DNA from: Elmis aenea
Lineage: Eukaryota > Arthropoda > Insecta > Coleoptera > Elmidae
Direction: 5' to 3'
DNA: 64,000 bases
Assembly (NCBI GenBank): GCA_947652605.1
Contig: OX393579.1
Location: 62,001 to 126,000 of the forward strand
A model generated the notes under the pieces. The model ran no database searches and had not been told where the DNA came from. It saw only the letters and a list, made by a program, of their open reading frames with translations. Both the position numbers and the translations under genes were made by a program. Below are positions 38,741 through 51,941 of the stretch, piece after piece. Position 1 is the first letter of the stretch. Every line of letters begins with the position of its first letter.

Positions 38741-41625
38741 ACCGTAAAAGATACTATAAAATTTTCAAAATGCACTTTCTACACATCCTTAGATGCGCCC
38801 ATCTTTTGGGTACATTTTGAGCCCAGAATTAAAAATCTGGGACAAGAAACGACAAAGCTTTTTTTACAATCTACAAAGCTAAAATATTTCTCAGCTACTA
38901 TTGGAATTATTTACAACAACAAAAAGATAAAATATATAATGCCCCTGTAACACTTACAAATTCAAAGTAATTTAACCTCATTATTCATGACTTTATAATC
39001 GATAAAAAAATCAGCTTTTATATAAAATAATAAATTCTCGTTAGCACTCGCATTAAGCGAAGAAAAAAAAAACAAAGGCTAATAACTGCAAAAACGTAGT
39101 CACCTAACCATCAGCGCTATTCGCGTGAGATAATCCACAAACGCGGAGGATAAAAAATGAATTGTGTGAATAAGGATGGGCTGAAAAAAAGTTAAACGCA
39201 GAAAAATTGCGGTGCGTGTCTGGGAGCGGCTCTGACAGAAGTAGGACAGCAAGCCAGACGCCTCAACAATGATTGATCCTAATATTAGTATTTAAAAACA
39301 AAAACTTGGGAGTTTTGACACTCTACAATGAAAATTCTGCAAGGCGACATTACTATTATTAGACCAACTTAAATACAAAATTTGTATAGTTTAGGACTGC
39401 GAAATCCAAATTATTCGATGAATGAATTAATCATTAAAATGATTTTATGGAAATTGTGAAGCTTTTTAAAATTATAAATAGCTTTTTCCAACATAAATCA
39501 ACAAAGAAAATGCAAACTACATTGCAATTTTGCTTTTAATAGCAGGAATTTGGTAACATAGGATGCTTTTAATCGTTTCATATTAATTAAATACTTCTCG
39601 ATTAAATACATTTTTAAAATCATGATTATGAGCCTGTTTTACATTTATATTTAAAATTAACTCTGATGAGGACACAAAAATTTATAAGACCATTTAATAA
39701 AACACAAATTTTTCATCAACTTTAAAACGTTTTTTTCACATTCACATCATACGTTATGAAATTATTAAAAACCAAATGCAAAGACACAGCTATAAATATC
39801 AAACACTACACCCACGACAATTTCAAACGAAAGTTTCCGGCAATATTCCATAAAACATTAATAAATTATAATTCTAATTCCGAACCACCAAACGAATAAA
39901 TTTTCTACTGTATTTCACTCGAAAACTATTCCGTTTCAATTTGTTCGATTTGTTTCTTCGATCTCATCAACATACCGACCAAATAACACAGTGTGATTTA
40001 AAAGCTGCTGAGCTTGTAACTAAAATATACACATAGTTGAAGGCGTTTATCTGGAATCAACGAAATTTTTATATTTAGACGCACCGCAGAGATCGCTAAA
40101 AGAAAAACGTAAATGATTTATTTACCACGTTCAACGCAGCAATATTAATAGAACCTCTAATACATTCATGTATACATAAAACGCGTTGCAAAGCAACATT
40201 GTTAATCAATAGAGTAATGATAATTATTATAATTATTTCCTGATCATCCAGGTTTTTTTTTTTTAATCGGAGATCGAGGCTATTACTCGTAAAACTGACG
40301 TAATTGGCCATTGAAATCATGTACTTCCCAGTTTTATGACATCTTCTTCGAACAGTTACTTTTAATTATTAAATTTAATGACGAAGAAAGCAAAATGTAA
40401 ACACTTTTATTGATCTGTAAAGTTGTAAGGCCCAGAGGAGTGTTTAGCTTATGTGTTGTTCGCAGGCCTGCATTTGGATACTTGAACAGAAGAAGTGTAT
40501 TGGGTCAGAAGACCTTAGGGGCCCATAAGATGTCAAAAGAAACAGCATTCAAGTGTTTTGTTACAAAAATAACTAAACCACCCACACTGCAATCCCTAAA
40601 ATTATTGATTTGCAGATAAACGTTTCTATGAACTTTATTTCAGGAATATATAATATATGCCTTAAAATTGTCAACCCTTTTCTATAACCTACAAAGATTT
40701 TCACACAAATGTTATTTCACCGTTACAAATATATTTTGTGCAAACAATATTGGTGCAATTTGACGCAATACTAAGTACGATAACATTGTGTAATTTAATT
40801 TATTTCCATTAGCAATACAAGAGTTATTGTTTTAAAACCGTTAAAATTTACTTTATTATTTTACGGTCGAAATAGTGAAACAAAAATTTATTTACGTTCA
40901 AAAATTCGTAAATAATTATAAGAAAAATAGATCAAAAATTGAATTTGCAATTAAAAAAATCCTTGGTTTCATGTAAAAGCCATTGGAAAAAATGTGTTGT
41001 ATAAATGTCAAACACCGTGCTTAAAGTTAAAGAAATTCTGCAGTGACCAGTAAAACAAATTCAACTAAATTGGCCCTTTAAGAAACAAATGAGAACTAAA
41101 ACGAAATCAATTGTTTCTGAAATAATGATCAATTGTTTCGTCATTAAATTGCAAGCAAAATAAAATTCCTACATTATTTAAAGTCACATAATGCAACTTG
41201 AAATCATGACTAAGATGAGGAAAGTTCTGCCTTGGGGTTCCACCGAGCCCCATAGCAGACGAATCCGAGCCCACACCGAATAATACAGGAGCGCCCTTAA
41301 CTAATGCATTTTTAATTGTCTACACAGTAAGCGCTAATTAACAGCCAGTTAATACTGGAAAGTTTTAAATGCCAAACACTCTTAACAATACAAGATGTAG
41401 TACTAAATTAATTTCCTTTACATAAAACTAATTTTACGCAATTGCTTTATGGATTTAACAAAATTGCGATGACGGTGCAATTTTTATGATTATTTAAACT
41501 CATATGAAAAAACTAAGCAACCCAGAACTGTGGAAGACAAACTGGCGCCGTTTACAAGGTCTAAAAATACGTCGCGGTCTAAAAAATCCGCGATTCCGCC
41601 AAAATTGTGTTATTGTAGTGGTAAC
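38741..41625. other. AT-rich non-coding stretch
   Basis: No gene is supported. A phrase near 38775-38800 (ACACATCCTTAGATGCGCCC) mirrors the GGATGTGTGCAT of the foldback copy and may be remains of its other arm. A TAATTATTATAATTATT-type patch lies near 40215. Confidence 0.5.
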
Positions 41626-41627
41626 TA

Positions 41628-41858
41628 GAGTGGTCGCAGCGAGAAGTGAACTGTGACGCAGAAACCAAAACTGGTCCAAAGCGTTTATTACTGCACCACC
41701 TAAAAACATCGGCCTGTCTCAGCAACGTGGTTATAACCTGTAAATCACAGCAGTCAAATTAAGTCCACTAAAAGTCAACGTTTTTAGAAAAGTCTAAATA
41801 TCAATCGCGATCCCCTCTCTTTGCGCATCTCGCGGTCCACTTCTCGCTGCGACCACTC
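41628..41858. mobile_element. 231-bp MITE with TA flanks
   Basis: Terminal inverted repeats of about 21 bases, GAGTGGTCGCAGCGAGAAGTG on the left (41628 onward) and its reverse complement ending at 41858, are flanked by TA on both sides (41626-41627 and 41859-41860). TA duplication points to a Tc1/mariner-type transposase acting in trans, though with such short flanks it could be chance. The interior has no coding frame of note. Confidence 0.65.
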
Positions 41859-41860
41859 TA

Positions 41861-42963
41861 CCTATAAAATACCACACACACAACGTCTGATTTATTAATC
41901 TCTCAACAGACTTACACCTTCAAAAAATATATGAAAATGCACCGATTTAACAACATACAAAACACAAACTTGAGCATTATTTGTTGGTTTACATTTCAAC
42001 AAAACTCCAACCAAAAAATGTTCTCAAATCTATATTTGTTTTAACGATTGACTGACGCAGTCAAGTATTCGATCATATTTATAAAATCCGCGCTCATTAA
42101 ATATAAGCTTCCATATGTTCGTAAATAAAAGCAGATGACAAGGAAATGATTTTATTGCACACGCCAACATTAATGAGCAATAACGTCTTAAAAATTACGT
42201 AAAAAGAGAAAACACCCACTACAAAAAAGTTTCTAACGAGGAGCATCAATTAAATCGATTAAGAAAATAGCACAAAACGTGTTCATTAACGGTAAAGTCT
42301 GTTAACGGGTTAGGATTGCATGGGAAAGAGAGTAATTAAGATTTAATAACCGTATATACATACAATAAGATACATTTGCTAACAATTAAGAGAGTTTTAT
42401 TTGTTTTTAACTGTCGTCTTTGAGATCAAATGAAAAAAATTTTAAATAATTCAAAAAGTTCATGGTTTTTATGCACAGCCAATGGAGTACAAATAATTAA
42501 TTGATTACGTAGCTATTTGCTTCAGGGATTACTTCTAACGCATAAAATGATTGTAAACTAGAGTGTAACAAAAATATAGTACAAGACAACGAACGTAGCA
42601 GCAAGATGGGGTTACAGCACACACACAAAACGACACAAAAGTCTTTTTATTAGACGTGTCGTGGTTATTATTTTGGACAGCCATTTCACCGGAACTCATC
42701 TACCTAGATTATTTTTCCTATAACATTATTTATAAGACTCCGAAATTTAAAAGCATCCTGTGTAAAAAATTCAGCTGTTGGGGGCTACAAAAGCGCAGAC
42801 TACAAAAAAAACAGCAATGTGTGTTAAGGCCACCGTAGTGACATAGTTGTTCTTATGTGATCTGCGTATGAAACAGAAGCACAGTTTTATCCGAACTATC
42901 TAATCCCTAAATAACAACAGCAACAAGTGAATAAAAACCATCGCAACCTTGGGGATATCCCCC
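41861..42963. other. AT-rich non-coding stretch
   Basis: No gene or bounded repeat is supported between the MITE and the piggyBac remnant. Confidence 0.55.
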
Positions 42964-42967
42964 TTAA

Positions 42968-44103
42968 CTCTTACAGGCATGGTGGTACACGTTATGTACC
43001 ACCATTTTTGTTACCAATGTTGCATGGTGGTACTGAAATTGTACCACCTAATTTAATATTTCTGCTGTTCTGCACGATCGCTTAAAAACTGTACCACCTA
43101 TGCCAATATGTACTGACATAACGTAACTTTACGCTGCAGGTCAGAACCCGATAGAAATTGCTTGCATTGATTGTCTGTCAACTCATTTTAGTTGTATTTT
43201 GGACCCCAGTAAAGTGTACAAAAATAATTTGTTGTAATTAGTGTAATTTTAACATAAAATAATTGTGTTTATGTTAAATCTGTCTGTTTGTGGTATGGTT
43301 TACACTTGACATTGTTTTCATATTTAAAATAAGTTTTTCTTGTGTTTATTTGACAATAATTTGGTGGTACGTTATTTGTACCACTGTGAACATTCAAACA
43401 AATAATCACTATTAAAATCATTATACAATTTAGAAGACTTGCCATTTAAATTGAAAGGATTAATTTCTTGCGAAAATTGAAGATATTCCGACTGACCAAG
43501 AATCTATAATTGGTGAACTAGATGATACAGAGCAGGTAAATAAGGAATGGGAAGTTAATTTAGAAATGGATAATTTAGAAACTTAACAAAATTATTCTAA
43601 TTAGTCAGATTCTGATAACAATATGCCACTAAGTCATTTTACAAAAATACAAGTAATAACATTCAGGAGGCACCCAGATGGACGAATCTTTGACTAGCTG
43701 CTGTTCTGGCCAGTTTGAATATTATGCTGGAATTACAGATATTGTTTATCAAGTTACTGATCCTACACCTTATAAAATATTTAGTTTGCTGTTAACCGAA
43801 AAAAATGATTGAAAATATAGTTTTTCAAACAAATCTGTACGCACAAAGAAGTAAAATAAAAGAAAATATTACAATTTGTGATAAATCAAGCTACTCAAAA
43901 TTTCGCATTACAGGCATAGTGGTACATAGGGTGTACCACCTCACCAGGAGTTGCTGAACCCGACGAGGATGCTAAAACATATATTTTTCTTTTTTATTCT
44001 GCATCCTCTTTCAAATGCACTTAGTTTCGTTGTTAATAAATAATTTTTAATTTTGTGTGCAGCACGGGCAAAAATATGTCTGCTTTTTATGTGCCTGTAA
44101 GAG
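42968..44103 (+). mobile_element. Decayed piggyBac element with TTAA target duplication
   Basis: Both ends are flanked by TTAA (42964-42967 and 44104-44107). The terminal inverted repeats begin CTCTTACAGGCA and match over 12 bases. At 1136 bp it is about half the length of an autonomous piggyBac. The interior keeps pieces of a transposase reading rightward: an acidic N-terminal part near 43478-43590 and a core fragment near 43770-43900. Subterminal sequence carries several GGTGGTAC...GTACCACC palindromes (42981-43003, 43026-43048, 43363-43385, 43919-43940, and a half-site at 43091). The element is inactive by itself. Confidence 0.85.
43478..43900 (+). pseudogene. piggyBac transposase remnant
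   Basis: The first readable part (KIEDIPTDQESIIGELDD, then EMDNLET and a stop) is acidic, as expected for the N-terminal region of piggyBac transposases. Later come RRHPDG and, near 43765-43900, PYKIFSLLLTEK followed after a one-base frame shift by MIENIVFQTNLYAQ. The pattern of hydrophobic residues, I-v-x-x-TN-x-YA, is characteristic of the start of the piggyBac core domain. The catalytic aspartates and the C-terminal cysteine-rich region, which lie downstream in intact proteins, are missing. Several stops and at least one shift break the frame. Confidence 0.75.
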
Positions 44104-44107
44104 TTAA

Positions 44108-47100
44108 AAAACGTACAAAAACCATTCAAACATATGGCTGTAATTAGCACAACTTTATACATAACAAAATTAAGACTATTCCTTATTCAGAACTTTTAAG
44201 CCATCTGTAAAGTATTCACAAGGCATTAACACAAGGTCGCTAACAAGACGTCACGATTCCTTTTAGAACATTAAGCAAGTACCGAGTCAACAAACATCAA
44301 GCAATTACTCCAACAATATTTAAACATTCAATAACCGAACCTTGTTGCCCAATTAATCGTAACAGATCTTTCACAAATTACTTCGAAAAAACACATCAAG
44401 ACATCTCTAACAATTTGAGCTCCATCGCTAAACCGCGTGCTAAACGAAACAACTTTCAAATGTTTCGAATTGTGAAAGGATAAACAAAGATGAGCTAACC
44501 TTAGGTGTGCGGATCTATTACCAAGACCACCGAAGACACGCACCTGTATCTGAATATTTTTAGAAGCTAAATCATCAAGAGTGCGTGAGTTAATAAACGT
44601 TTGTATGCGATTTGCATACATTATTACAATGATTTGTCTGCGAATTTTCAAGAATCGAACATTGGTGAAAGATTTAATGCTTATTTATGGGCCGAGAACT
44701 AACAGAGAATACATAAAATCACCTTCAATATGCAAATGCGGTGAAAATTTATTAATTGCGAATTGAAAACTCTTCTAGTATTCTTAATGAAATATCATGT
44801 GGTTTAAGTATTGAAAAAAAGTCCTAAAACGCTTTTGTAATTGCATTAAATATTGAATCAACTCCTTGCAAGGAACTGATTACACATTTTCGTAATTATG
44901 AATATATTTTCCACCCAAATTGTGTGATAAAATATAATAACTTCGATTATCATTTGTATTTCGTTTCTCTAAATAAACATCTAAATGGGTTTTAAATATA
45001 ATGTAATGAACATGTTGACTTAGACGTAAACTACAAGCAACTAATTTAGAAGTCAAATAATTATGAATAATCCCAAATGAGCTAATCAATTAAGGAATAA
45101 TAGCGTCGCATGAAACAAGCTCAACGTAACAGAACCAATTACCCACAAAACCAAGGATTTTTTAACTTGCAACTGTACAAAACAACTCGGACGATATCCC
45201 CCAATTTAAAAGTGAAAATTTCAAGCCATTAATTCATTGTCTGCCAATTTTACGGCGAATATGATGTAGTACCTGGAGGTTCTTACGACCTCCAAGGCTC
45301 GCGGTATTAACATAATTTCGTAATTCGGATGATCGGATAGCTCTACCGTCATGATATTGTTTATGCTGTGAAGTAGGACAATCTAGAAGAGGTTCTTAAC
45401 TTTGGAAATAAAAAACAGTCATGGATTACCCCAAACAACAAAGACGTACAAAGTTTTAACCCACAAAATTAAACGTACATAGCAATATTGTGCAATTTTA
45501 ACTCGGGAAAAAAAAGATGCGTCCTAAAATTTTTATACATCGCAATCATAATGGAACGACCGTGTATTTCATGGCAAATTATTGCAATTCTTTGTGCATT
45601 AGTAGACTCTTGGTATATTTCCTGTACACTCACTCATATCCAACATAGCGGTAAAACTTCACATACACAAAAATATAAAATGGTATGTAATTATTCTACA
45701 CAGAACTTAGGACGGAAAACCTGCATAAAACTTGATGACACACAAGGTTAATCATTAAAAAAAACCGACGTCGTTGACCTTAAAACATCAAGAAAACCAT
45801 CGAGTGCATTATTTACTTAATTAACGAAGTGTCTATCTAGTTACAAGTGCATGTTGAGTAATCTTTATATGGTAATCGGTAATGATTCACACTTTCCATT
45901 CATATATTTTTGCAACATGATGTTTTTAGTAAATTTTTTGTATTGTCATATTGGGACACACGGTTTTGCAGGTTAGTTATCGTACGACATAAGGAAGGCC
46001 GCATAAATAGAGGCGAAACGTAGCTACAATTAAATACAAGACAACTACACTTAGCGACAAAATCTTAAGGATATATACGTATTTACCCACTTTCTGACTA
46101 TTAAATCAACAATTAAATTAACGTATGTACATAAAGTACAGTTCTGCATCAAATGGCGCCATTTTTAAACAAAGAAACATGTTTGTTTCGGTAAAGGTGG
46201 ATTACTACATGCATCGAAATAAAATACAGCAATAAAATTTGTTATTTCAACCAGCATCGTGTTGTATGTGACGAAACTAAACGATTACTGTCCTAGATAT
46301 TTAAATTTATCGCCATTAGTTGCCTGTACATCCGTGAGTTACAAGAAGTCTTTGGTAATTTCTAGTTTCGATTTCAAGTTTATCCAATTTAGTTCTCATA
46401 TAAATAGTGCAGGAGAATATGTCTCAATACGCTTTTAAAATCAAACATACAGTGAACTTTACATCATCTTAATAACTTTTAACTAGTCTTTAAACGGGGT
46501 GTAGTTAACTTTAATCTTGCTTGACCGTAAGCCTATTAAATAAATAAATTAAGCATCTATGGAGCAACAATTATTTCCATAAACAATTTTAAAGGCATAT
46601 AACGAACACACTTCTAACGCCATAAATATCAAAACAACACAATAAATTTTCCAATCTGCATGCATAGGTATTTACGAGACAGCTAAATTAAGACGATTTT
46701 TCATTATTTTTTTAAAGCACAGAACCGCTTAGCGTGGATCTAACAAATCAGTTTAATGGAACTGTCAACTTCCGTGTGTTTCTAACAGCATAATGCTCTG
46801 TATAATTCGTATACCGTTAAAGATTGGAGGTTTTATTCACACAGGACGCGATTATACCTAAGAAAAAAATTTAAAGAAAAGAAAATCGTACTGTTTATGT
46901 GCACACAGAAGCATACGTCAACGGTATTAAAAAAAAAGATAATATCTGGAATTAGAGCGAGAAACAAAATATTAAAAGCATAAAATGTTTCTCTGCACTT
47001 GAGAATTTATTAAGCTAGTGCTCAAAATAATTCCTATGGGTTGATCAATGATCACCACAAATTCCTTCACAAAAATAACCCAATAATGATAGTAATTACA

Positions 47101-49556
47101 AAAAGATTACCAAACTTTGTACCCCACAAACACAAGATGGATAACTCCTAGGTATAAATCAAAATTCGATTAACGCCTGTTCGTTTCTAGGCTTCCACAT
47201 TCATAGAAGAAACTTGAATAGCTTACAATTATAAAAGTTTTTAGTTCAGTAAAAATGTTGATTTTTCAAGATAACTAATTTCGTGTTGCAAATTTCAAAC
47301 TCACGGTAAATAATAAACCAAAATTGTTTTACAAGCCGTATAATTCTGTGTAAAAATACCTCCAATTATAAATGACAGTAAAGATAATTATTGCTAATTA
47401 TTGTAAAACTTATACAGTCTTTATCTATGTCCGTGGACTGCATTAAAGAACCGTTAAAAAAAAAAACATAATCGCTATAATGATAAAAGTTGTTACAATA
47501 AAAACAATAAAATGACTATAAATTTACATACCAGTAAAATAAAAAATTATAAAAGGAATAATTAGTGCTTTATATCAATGAAAAAGGAACATAACTGACT
47601 CCCAACACTTATTCAAAAAATACTTTCAGTGGGCCCAAGTTCATTTCGGGAACCAATATACTAGTTTTTTTTTAAATATATATTATCGTACCATTTAAAT
47701 TAAATCGGTTACCTTTTAAACCATAATTAAATGACGTCAAATTTTGAAAAACATGTATCGACATATTTTTAAAATTGTAACCAAGACCAGATTACCCAAA
47801 ACTACAAAACAATTTCATGTATAAAATGAAGAAGTTTCGATTTAATTTGCAAACTTGGCTCGCCAAATCGTACCGCTCTACAAATTACTAAAATATGCTA
47901 ATTAATACAAACAATTTCACAAAAAAAAAAAACTATGTGACGTAACAATTTCCTAACAACAACGAGATACACATTCAATGAGCATTTACATAACTGAAAA
48001 TTATAATGCAAACACAATTCGGCGGGGAAAAAATCGTTTCTACACATTCTTGACTAAGAAGAGAAACGCCACGAACTCTATTAATTTATAAATACGCGCA
48101 TTACATACGATATTGCAAAGGTCACACAGTTAATAATCGATAATTGAAAACGTAAGTGCGTATAAAAATTAATTAACAACATTCAAACCGACACCAATAA
48201 TATTCGCAGGTTACGTCAACGCTAGAATTGCATAAGCGTATCATTATTTGAGCAAACAGTTGTGTAAAATTGCGAAAAATATTTTGTGTAGCTTTGGTGG
48301 TGTGTGGATTAGCCCCGTCTTGCTACAACCGCCTATCCTAACTCTTCGTAGTTATACTGTTTAAAAACAGGAGTTGGAAAAGCTTGTGCAAAAACAACGA
48401 ATACGATATCAAAAAAGTAATATTTGCAACCATTAGATTAATAAACCTACATTTTATTTTGATTAAGTTTGATTTAGATTGGCGATTTTAACACGAAAAT
48501 ATAACTACATCATTCTACTTTTCTAGGAATTTCAAGGTGTTTTCCCACAAGAGAGTACGCTCTAAACCTCCGACCAAATTTTCTCGAATTCCTTACAGGT
48601 TTTAGGCGACGAATCACCTTAAGGTCAAAGACCCCGCCGACAAAACTAGAAGATTTCAAGAACCCACGACGCGACAAAGCCGTCCACTCCCTAATTCAGC
48701 AACCGGGCATTGAAATACTTTGCGGTGACCCCCACGTGACATAAAAAAAGAACACTTTTGTTCGATTCAGGCAGGCGAGTATCCGGTACAACTATTGTCT
48801 ATTAGCGGAACACATCACTGACACACAACGATTTAACGTTACAATAATTGTGTTCAACAGGACGTTCTTTGGTACGGTTTTATAAACTTCTGGGGTTATA
48901 AAATATCGGGGACCTTTTCGGGTAAGGAATGCGTCAAATGTTTACTAAGGGTATTTAGGTTTTTGTAGTTGGGTTTCTCTCTGACCTGCCTCCGTAAGAG
49001 TCCCATCTGTTTCTGTTACCAACCTAACCGAGGGCATGTCTATGCGAGGAACTTTATGTCGCCAATAAGGCTTAGAGGTAACTAGTTTGAGTATTAGCAT
49101 ATTTCAGGTACAAAAGAGGTGCACTTATCAAATTACTCGAGTAGAATATTGGCTACAGTACCTCGTGGTGAAATCGTACACATATGCCAGGCTAACACAC
49201 ATACAATCGCAGCAAATATGAATATGAAACTAGTTCGAATTGGATTTGCATAAAATAAAAAAGTTGTGGCGATAAAGGGTCTTTACTTACTAGGTATTTA
49301 AATGTATTGTATTACGTGGTTTTAGTTAGCACTGCCACTGTCGACACATCAAACTTATATAGCTACTAAGTTACTCATTTCACTGGAAGAAATACTTAAT
49401 TTAATTAAGTTAAACTGAAAATTAATAAGCTATTTTAACGATCCAAAGTGTAGGTAGTTCAAATGCAGTTATAAAGTTTTTAAAACATTTTATGTTGAAT
49501 TATTTAAGTAATTCGTTTATTTATGTAACTTACTTAAATTAAAAATCGCTTTCCAG
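44108..49556. other. AT-rich non-coding stretch
   Basis: No gene is firmly supported. A - strand frame at 44328-44651 (107 codons) contains CAG|GTGCGT, a possible donor, but its codons follow local AT bias. A 6-bp-stem hairpin GGAGGT...ACCTCC lies at 45275-45293. A GC-richer patch at 48540-48800 has a 48-codon + frame after TTCCTTACAG (48599-48744) and an E-box-like CACGTG; this is too weak to call. Confidence 0.5.
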
Positions 49557-49655
49557 GGACCTTTTGACAAAATGTCAGGTCAATTCTAAGACTGTCGTCT
49601 CTCTAGAAGAAGCCATCTTATTTGGTTATTTAATTTATGCTGATGAAGAAGAGAT
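49557..49655 (+). repeat. MITE-like family, copy 3 (splice-like edges)
   Basis: The segment aligns with copies at 28871 and 57884: CTTTTGACAAAATGTCAGGTC against CTCTTGTAGAAATGCTAGACC, then CTAAGACTGTCGTCTCT against TTAGAGACTGCCATCTCT. It also sits between a good acceptor (ATCGCTTTCCAG) and a consensus donor (GAT|GTAAGT) and has one open frame (TVVSLEEAILFGYLIYADEE). Because sister copies are non-coding, repeat is the preferred reading; exonisation of a repeat cannot be excluded. Confidence 0.45.
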
Positions 49656-51196
49656 GTAAGTCTTGAAATTATTTATCAAGAGATTCTTAGGAGGAAAAAC
49701 CTATTTTTATTTAATTTTATGTTAATTTTAAGCAATATTTAACGTTTCTCTTTCTGTTTAACTAAACATATTTTTATCTGTTAAAAATTTATCTCCTAAA
49801 CAAACCATAAAATTAATATTAGTACATATCAGGTTCTCACATATATGTTTATGTGTAAATCAAATGTAACATGTTGGATGAAAAGTAAACATTCTTTAAT
49901 ATCCCTATCTTATAAACACAAGAGTTCGTTAAAAGTCTTAACAGTAGCCCAAACAAATCCAGGCAGGTACGGTGTTTCAAAATATTTTTCCAAAGTAAGT
50001 AAAATATGCATGTATGGGAAAATTTGTATACTGAGGTTAAATAATATTTACTGACAGTATTTGCTAGATATTTTTACTAAAATAAACACGATAAAACCTT
50101 CCTTAAAGCCACTACCTTTAAATTCGTTTAAAAGGAAAACGCCTTTCAACGTTAGCCCAACCAAAATCGTCTATGAATAATTTTGATGAAGTTAAAACAC
50201 AGTTAAGTTCAGTCTTTGTGTGTTATCTATTATCGCGATTAATTTAAAGTTCACATGCCCATGAAAACTTGATATTTCCCTTTCAACGCATTTTAACAAC
50301 AACGATATACAAAAACCTTGTTTGCACATAACTTAAAATGAGTTTCCATATCTCCGTTACTCAGTACTGGCCGTTTTATCAAATATTTACTTAAGCATTA
50401 ACGTTTTAAAAGTTAATTTGTCGGAATGACCTTGTATCAACTTCTAGAGGCTGATGAGTTCATGAAAGACAGCAGGCGTCACTCGATAAGTCGGTGCTTA
50501 AAACAACATTCGAATGTTTAATAAATAAAAGGATTAGGTCATAATTTTCGAGTTGTGTTCAAAAAAAAATCAAGAGCCCCCCGTATGATGCACACATGCA
50601 CGCTGCATACAAAGCCGGTCGTCAGGTAATGCAACTGGTTGCTGATAAGGCGCAGGTCACGTCTAGCTAACACAGCTTGTGTGTTCTTTAATAAATACAG
50701 CAAGCTAAGGAAAGAGGAAATGTTTCAACGAACATTATCTTTGCAATTATAAAAATTCTACGAACAGCAAAAGTATTACTAATGGAAATTTCACAGGTCT
50801 ACGTCCCCGATAAAGAATATGCGATAACCGCAAACTCAGGTGACTAACAACACCGAATTAACACGTGTCTTCAAACATTATTCGAAAAAATATCGCAAAA
50901 CCCGGTCAAGTACGTCTCTATCTAGAGAAGATTTAACACGTAAAAGGAACTAAAGTAATCCTGCAGGTGTCTATGTTGATTTTTAGTATTAAGTGCCCAC
51001 TAAGACGACTTTAAACTCCTGCGCACCGAAATTCGACTTATACCTGACAAAGACGGCTTTGTGCGCCACATCACAAATATTTACGTAGATACGATATCGC
51101 GTGAAAATACGAATACAAACGCATAAAGCTAAGTTAAATAAAATTTATTAATTTCAGAATTATTTACAAGGCGAAATTTTGCGTTTAAATGCGCCA
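49656..51196. other. AT-rich non-coding stretch
   Basis: No gene is supported. A GC-richer patch lies at about 50570-50670 without a coding frame. Confidence 0.55.
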
Positions 51197-51290
51197 AAAC
51201 AAATTGGAGTTAACTCCACCCTTAAACAAATGAAGTTAACTCCACCCCCCAAACAAATGAAGGTAGCAAACTTAAAACAAATGCTAAAAA
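51197..51290 (+). repeat. Short degenerate tandem repeat with GGAGTTAACTCC core
   Basis: About three and a half units of 24-27 bases begin with AAACAAATG or AAACAAATTG; the first two contain (G)GAGTTAACTCCACCC or AAGTTAACTCCACCC, while later ones decay. The core GGAGTTAACTCC is a perfect palindrome. The repeat makes a low-complexity frame (KQMK-type repeats) that should not be taken as a gene. Confidence 0.6.
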
Positions 51291-51713
51291 ACAAACAATG
51301 GTTTCTTTATGTTATCCGCAGCCTACCATGCGTGTCTGATGCGTTCATAGGTAACTTTAAAACATTAAAAACTAAAGATGCAGCACACAACAATGTAGGC
51401 GCTGCACGCTGGAATTTTCAGGCGCATCTTACCGTTATATTAACACAATATTCCTAAAGGTTCACTGTAACATTCACCTCACCAAACCCTTCACAACAAA
51501 CTCCGCAATTCCGATAATAATACACAATAGTAACAACACGCAAACTAAACGTGGTTTAGTAAAAACACACTAACGTTGATATATCCGACCTAAAGCACTG
51601 ATATTCGACATTCACAACACACCGACGCGCCAAACGAGCTAAGCAAGCGTGTGTTCCTCGAGCGTGGTCGAAAACTATCGAAAATCTACGATCCAAAAAA
51701 AACATAACCTTAC

Positions 51714-51941
51714 CTGTTGAACACCTATAAGACCTGACGCGGGATTGTGTTCGTCACGGCGCCCGGTTTTAAAGGTCAATTTCAGATCCGTTAGGTTTGC
51801 TGGATGTTTAGGTATGGGAACCCTACGTTTAACAGAAGGGTCTTCTACAAGGAATTCTGTTACCGCGTCTCGAACAATGGGACGAGTTTTAATATTTTTT
51901 TTTGCGGCTAGACGAAGCGGTCTCAATGCACGTCGTGGACG
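51714..51941 (-). CDS. Candidate internal exon, unrecognised protein
   Basis: On the - strand a frame of exactly 76 codons lies between a T-rich acceptor (TTTTTTTTCCTGAG) and a consensus donor CAG|GTAAGG (GT at 51712-51713). The other two frames on this strand contain stops inside the exon. The product begins RPRRALRPLRLAAKKN, continues with IVRDAVTEFLVEDPSVKRR and ends near NPASGLIGVQQ: basic, proline-containing and soluble-looking. Length is a multiple of three with phase 0 at both ends. The region has more CpG than its surroundings. A + strand frame also stays open across it but lacks matching splice sites. No family is recognised; a retained transposon exon is an alternative. Confidence 0.5.

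Noticed and set aside
44328..44651. 107-codon - strand open frame
   Set aside because: Codon use matches AT-rich background; a single possible donor (CAG|GTGCGT) inside it is not enough.
48599..48744. Terminal exon after TTCCTTACAG with 48 codons
   Set aside because: The frame is short, the codon bias is weak and there is no donor-linked partner or family resemblance.
49557..49655. Protein-coding exon (99 bases, acceptor plus GTAAGT donor)
   Set aside because: It aligns with non-coding repeat copies at 28.8 and 57.9 kb, so the splice-like edges are more likely coincidence. Kept as a repeat and flagged.
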